From contig JAGADM010000061.1 in the NCBI GenBank assembly GCA_017613595.1, forward strand, positions 1 to 17,503: a DNA stretch of 17,503 nucleotides, written 5' to 3'. The position numbers and the translations under genes are program-made. The notes beneath the pieces are model-generated. The model saw nothing but the letters and a program-made list of their open reading frames with translations, did not search any database and was not told the DNA's origin. Positions 15,288 through 17,503 of the stretch are shown here, in pieces. How positions within the stretch are numbered: the stretch's first letter is position 1; every line of letters begins with the position of its first letter. Source of the stretch: Lachnospiraceae bacterium (GTDB lineage Bacteria > Bacillota_A > Clostridia > Lachnospirales > Lachnospiraceae).

Positions 15288-15348
15288 GTGAATGAAAGGG
15301 CATGCCCCGCCCGTAATAAAGTATCAATCTGCCTGAGGAGGAAGGAAA

Positions 15349-16188
15349 ATGGCATTACTGATAGACGGAAAGAAAATCTCCGCGGAGATTAAGGACGAAC
15401 TGAAGGTGCAGGTTGCCGGGCTCGCCGCAAAGGGTGTTTCAATCACGCTTGCGGTAATCCAGGTCGGCGATGACAAGGCATCGTCGGTTTACGTAGGAAA
15501 CAAGAAGAAGGCCTGCGAGTACATCGGCGTAAAGTCGCTCGCATACGAACTGCCCGAGGCTACGACCGAGGCGGAGCTTCTTAAGCTGGTAAAGGAATTG
15601 AATGAGCGGAAGGACGTGAACGGCATTCTCGTTCAGCTGCCGCTCCCGAAGCATATCAACGAGGACGCGGTTCTTCTCGCAATCGATCCCGATAAGGACG
15701 TGGACGGATTCCATCCGGTCAGCGTAGGCCGCCTCTGGATCGGCCAGAAGGGCTATGAGTCCTGTACGCCTGCCGGCATTATCCAGCTTCTTAAGCGTTC
15801 CGGAATCGAGATTGCCGGTAAGGAGTGCGTGATCGTAGGCCGCAGCAACATCGTCGGAAAGCCGATGGCGGCTCTTCTTCTTCGGGAGAACGGTACCGTT
15901 ACCGTATGCCATTCCCGCACGAAGGATCTCGCTTCCATAACGAAGCGCGCCGATATTCTGGTTGTGGCAATCGGAAAGCCGAAGTTCATTACGGCGGAAT
16001 ATGTGAAGGAAGGCGCCGTTGTCATCGACGTCGGCATTCACAGAATGGAAGATAACAAGCTTTGCGGCGACGTGGATTTCGCAGACGTTGAGCCGCACGT
16101 ATCCGCGATTACCCCCGTTCCCGGCGGCGTAGGCCCGATGACCATCGCCATGCTGATGTGCAACGTGGTAAGAAGCGCGGAACAGTAA
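15349..16188 (+). CDS. folD: FolD, methylene-THF dehydrogenase / methenyl-THF cyclohydrolase
   Basis: This 279-aa cytoplasmic enzyme interconverts 5,10-methylene-, 5,10-methenyl- and 10-formyl-tetrahydrofolate, normally with NADP(H). Visible motifs are the catalytic YVGNK (Tyr48, Lys52), VNGILVQLPLP (90-100), DKDVDGFHP (115-123), the Rossmann segment VIVGRSNIVGKP (161-172), CHSRT (187-191) and TPVPGGVGPMT (255-265). Length and motifs are typical. GGAGG and AAGG lie just before the ATG at 15349. The gap of 61 bases after the antiporter operon holds no terminator, so read-through is possible. A weak own promoter may exist (TTGCAA at 15244 and TATTGT at 15267, 17-base spacer). Confidence 0.96.
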   Translation: MALLIDGKKISAEIKDELKVQVAGLAAKGVSITLAVIQVGDDKASSVYVGNKKKACEYIGVKSLAYELPEATTEAELLKLVKELNERKDVNGILVQLPLPKHINEDAVLLAIDPDKDVDGFHPVSVGRLWIGQKGYESCTPAGIIQLLKRSGIEIAGKECVIVGRSNIVGKPMAALLLRENGTVTVCHSRTKDLASITKRADILVVAIGKPKFITAEYVKEGAVVIDVGIHRMEDNKLCGDVDFADVEPHVSAITPVPGGVGPMTIAMLMCNVVRSAEQ

Positions 16189-16193
16189 AGGAG
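16187..16193 (+). promoter_or_regulatory. rimO ribosome binding site
   Basis: AAAGGAG overlaps the folD stop codon and ends 5 bases before the GTG at 16199. It supports that GTG as the start, since no ATG stands at the beginning of the conserved MKICFISLGC-like N-terminus. Confidence 0.85.
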
Positions 16194-16198
16194 CAGCA

Positions 16199-17503
16199 GT
16201 GAAAATCTGTTTCATTTCCCTCGGATGCGATAAAAACCTGGTGGACAGCGAAGTGATGTTGGGACTTCTGCGTGACTGCGGCCATACGATTACGGACCGC
16301 GAGGAAGAGGCGGAAGCAATCGTCATCAATACGTGCTGTTTTATTCATGATGCCAAGGAAGAAAGCGTCAATACGATCATCGAAATGAACCGCTACCGGA
16401 AGGAAGGGCGCCTGAAGAAGCTGATCGTGACCGGATGCCTTGCCGAGCGTTATGCCGACGAGATCCGCGAGCTGATCCCCGAAGTGGACGGCGTGATCGG
16501 TACGGCGGCGATCGAAGACCTGCCGGAGGCGCTTAAGGCGGACACATTTTACGTCTCAAGACGGGACCTTTCTTACCTGCCGCGGCCGAAGACCGAGCGT
16601 GTTCTTTCCGCGGACAGTTACGTATCGTATCTGAAGATTGCGGAAGGGTGCGACAAGCACTGTACGTACTGCATTATTCCGAAGATCCGCGGACCCTACC
16701 GGTCCGTACCCGAGGAGCAGCTTATAAGCGAAGCGGAATACCTCGCGAAGAACGGAACAAAGGAACTGATCTTAGTCGCGCAGGAGACGACCGTTTACGG
16801 CGTCGACCTGTACGGTAAGAAGATGCTTCCGGACCTTCTTACAAAGCTCTGCCGGATCGAAGGCATAGAGTGGATCCGTATTTTATACTGCTATCCCGAG
16901 GAGATTACGGACGAGCTCATTGAAGTGATAAAGAACGAACCGAAGATCTGCCGGTATCTCGACATGCCGATACAGCACGCTTCGGACGCGATTCTTAAGC
17001 GGATGGGCCGCAGGACGAGCGAAAAGGATCTTGTCGTGATCATCCGGAAACTCCGTAAGGAAGTGAAGGGGATCACGCTTCGGACGACGTTAATTACCGG
17101 TTTCCCGGGGGAGACCGAGGAAGACTTCGCGAAGCTTATGGCATTTGCCGCGAAGATGAAGTTCAACCGGCTCGGGGTATTCACGTATTCGAAGGAAGAG
17201 GATACTGCGGCCGCACTGATGAAGCCGCAGATTCCGAAACGCGTGAAGGAAAAACGCCGTAACGCTTTGATGAAGCAGCAGCGCGACATCTGCGCGGAAT
17301 ACGGAGCGAAGTGCATCGGAAAGAAGTTCGATGTCATTATTGACGGACTGCTTCCCGAGGAGGGCGTGTATGTCGGACGGACGTACATGGATGCTCCGGG
17401 GATCGACGGAACGGTTTATGTGGAAACCGCCCGCACGTTAATGTCGGGCGATATTGTCCCGGTTCGGATCAACGGGGCAGAGAAATATGATCTGATTGGA
17501 GAG
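16199..17503 (+). CDS. rimO: RimO, ribosomal protein S12 methylthiotransferase (3' end cut by window)
   Basis: The frame opens with GTG at 16199 and stays open for 435 codons to the window end. RimO is a radical-SAM enzyme that adds a methylthio group to a conserved aspartate of ribosomal protein S12. The N-terminal domain shows its cluster cysteines Cys10 (SLGCDKN), Cys46 (NTCCF) and Cys80 (TGCLAE). The radical-SAM motif is CDKHCTYC (Cys151, Cys155, Cys158), followed by IPKIRGPYRS. A TRAM-like domain covers about 370-435. The LGCDKN and CIIPKIRGP details favour RimO over MiaB and MtaB. The last visible residues, YDLIGE, match the usual end of the family, so only a few residues and the stop are missing. 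It follows folD by 10 bases and is probably co-transcribed. Confidence 0.95.
   Translation, partial: MKICFISLGCDKNLVDSEVMLGLLRDCGHTITDREEEAEAIVINTCCFIHDAKEESVNTIIEMNRYRKEGRLKKLIVTGCLAERYADEIRELIPEVDGVIGTAAIEDLPEALKADTFYVSRRDLSYLPRPKTERVLSADSYVSYLKIAEGCDKHCTYCIIPKIRGPYRSVPEEQLISEAEYLAKNGTKELILVAQETTVYGVDLYGKKMLPDLLTKLCRIEGIEWIRILYCYPEEITDELIEVIKNEPKICRYLDMPIQHASDAILKRMGRRTSEKDLVVIIRKLRKEVKGITLRTTLITGFPGETEEDFAKLMAFAAKMKFNRLGVFTYSKEEDTAAALMKPQIPKRVKEKRRNALMKQQRDICAEYGAKCIGKKFDVIIDGLLPEEGVYVGRTYMDAPGIDGTVYVETARTLMSGDIVPVRINGAEKYDLIGE

Noticed and set aside
15298..15307. Palindrome GGGCATGCCC between the antiporter operon and folD
   Set aside because: Only 10 bases, with no loop or T-tract, so it is not a terminator; a palindrome of this size can arise by chance in such DNA.
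15439..16329. Long open frame of 296 codons antisense to folD and rimO
   Set aside because: It lies opposite two well-supported genes; its protein is rich in His and Arg with no recognisable domain, as expected from a shadow frame in GC-rich coding DNA.

Overview
The window looks like chromosomal DNA from a member of the Bacillota, class Clostridia, probably Lachnospiraceae. The reasons are strong AGGAGG-type ribosome binding sites, sigma-A-like promoters, Rho-independent terminators, a membrane-anchored HtrA, a zinc-ribbon membrane protein with a Pro/Gln/Tyr-rich linker, and a Mrp/Mbh-type antiporter cluster. Family level is an inference; genus cannot be named. I saw no RNA gene, insertion sequence, phage gene or CRISPR array. 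Coding density is high, and no stretch over 300 bases lacks a gene.

Left part (1-5700): an HtrA-type serine protease gene runs leftward and ends in tandem stem-loops. Divergent from it, behind a good promoter, are a polyprenyl-phosphate sugar-1-phosphate transferase (first step of exopolysaccharide or capsule assembly) and, 29 bases later, a divergent ClpX-type unfoldase. A promoter inside the 3' end of clpX drives a monocistronic gene for a zinc-ribbon, single-pass membrane protein with a repetitive linker, closed by a strong terminator.

Middle (5680-15287): ten tightly packed, mostly overlapping genes form one operon for a large Mrp/Mbh-type cation/proton antiporter complex. The order is MrpE, MrpF, MrpG, MbhD-like, an MbhE-MrpB fusion, MrpC, then four NuoL/M/N-like antiporter subunits (499, 523, 526 and 721 aa). 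This is the gene order of the membrane arm of archaeal Mbh hydrogenases, not the A-B-C-D-E-F-G order of Bacillus mrp. No hydrogenase, ferredoxin-oxidoreductase or quinone-reductase catalytic gene lies in the window. All four antiporter-like subunits keep the Glu and Lys residues of the ion path, so the complex may have four pumping units. This operon is the most unusual system here.

Right part (15349-17503): folD (one-carbon folate metabolism) and rimO (ribosomal protein S12 methylthiotransferase, GTG start, cut by the window end just before its stop) follow in the same direction with short gaps.
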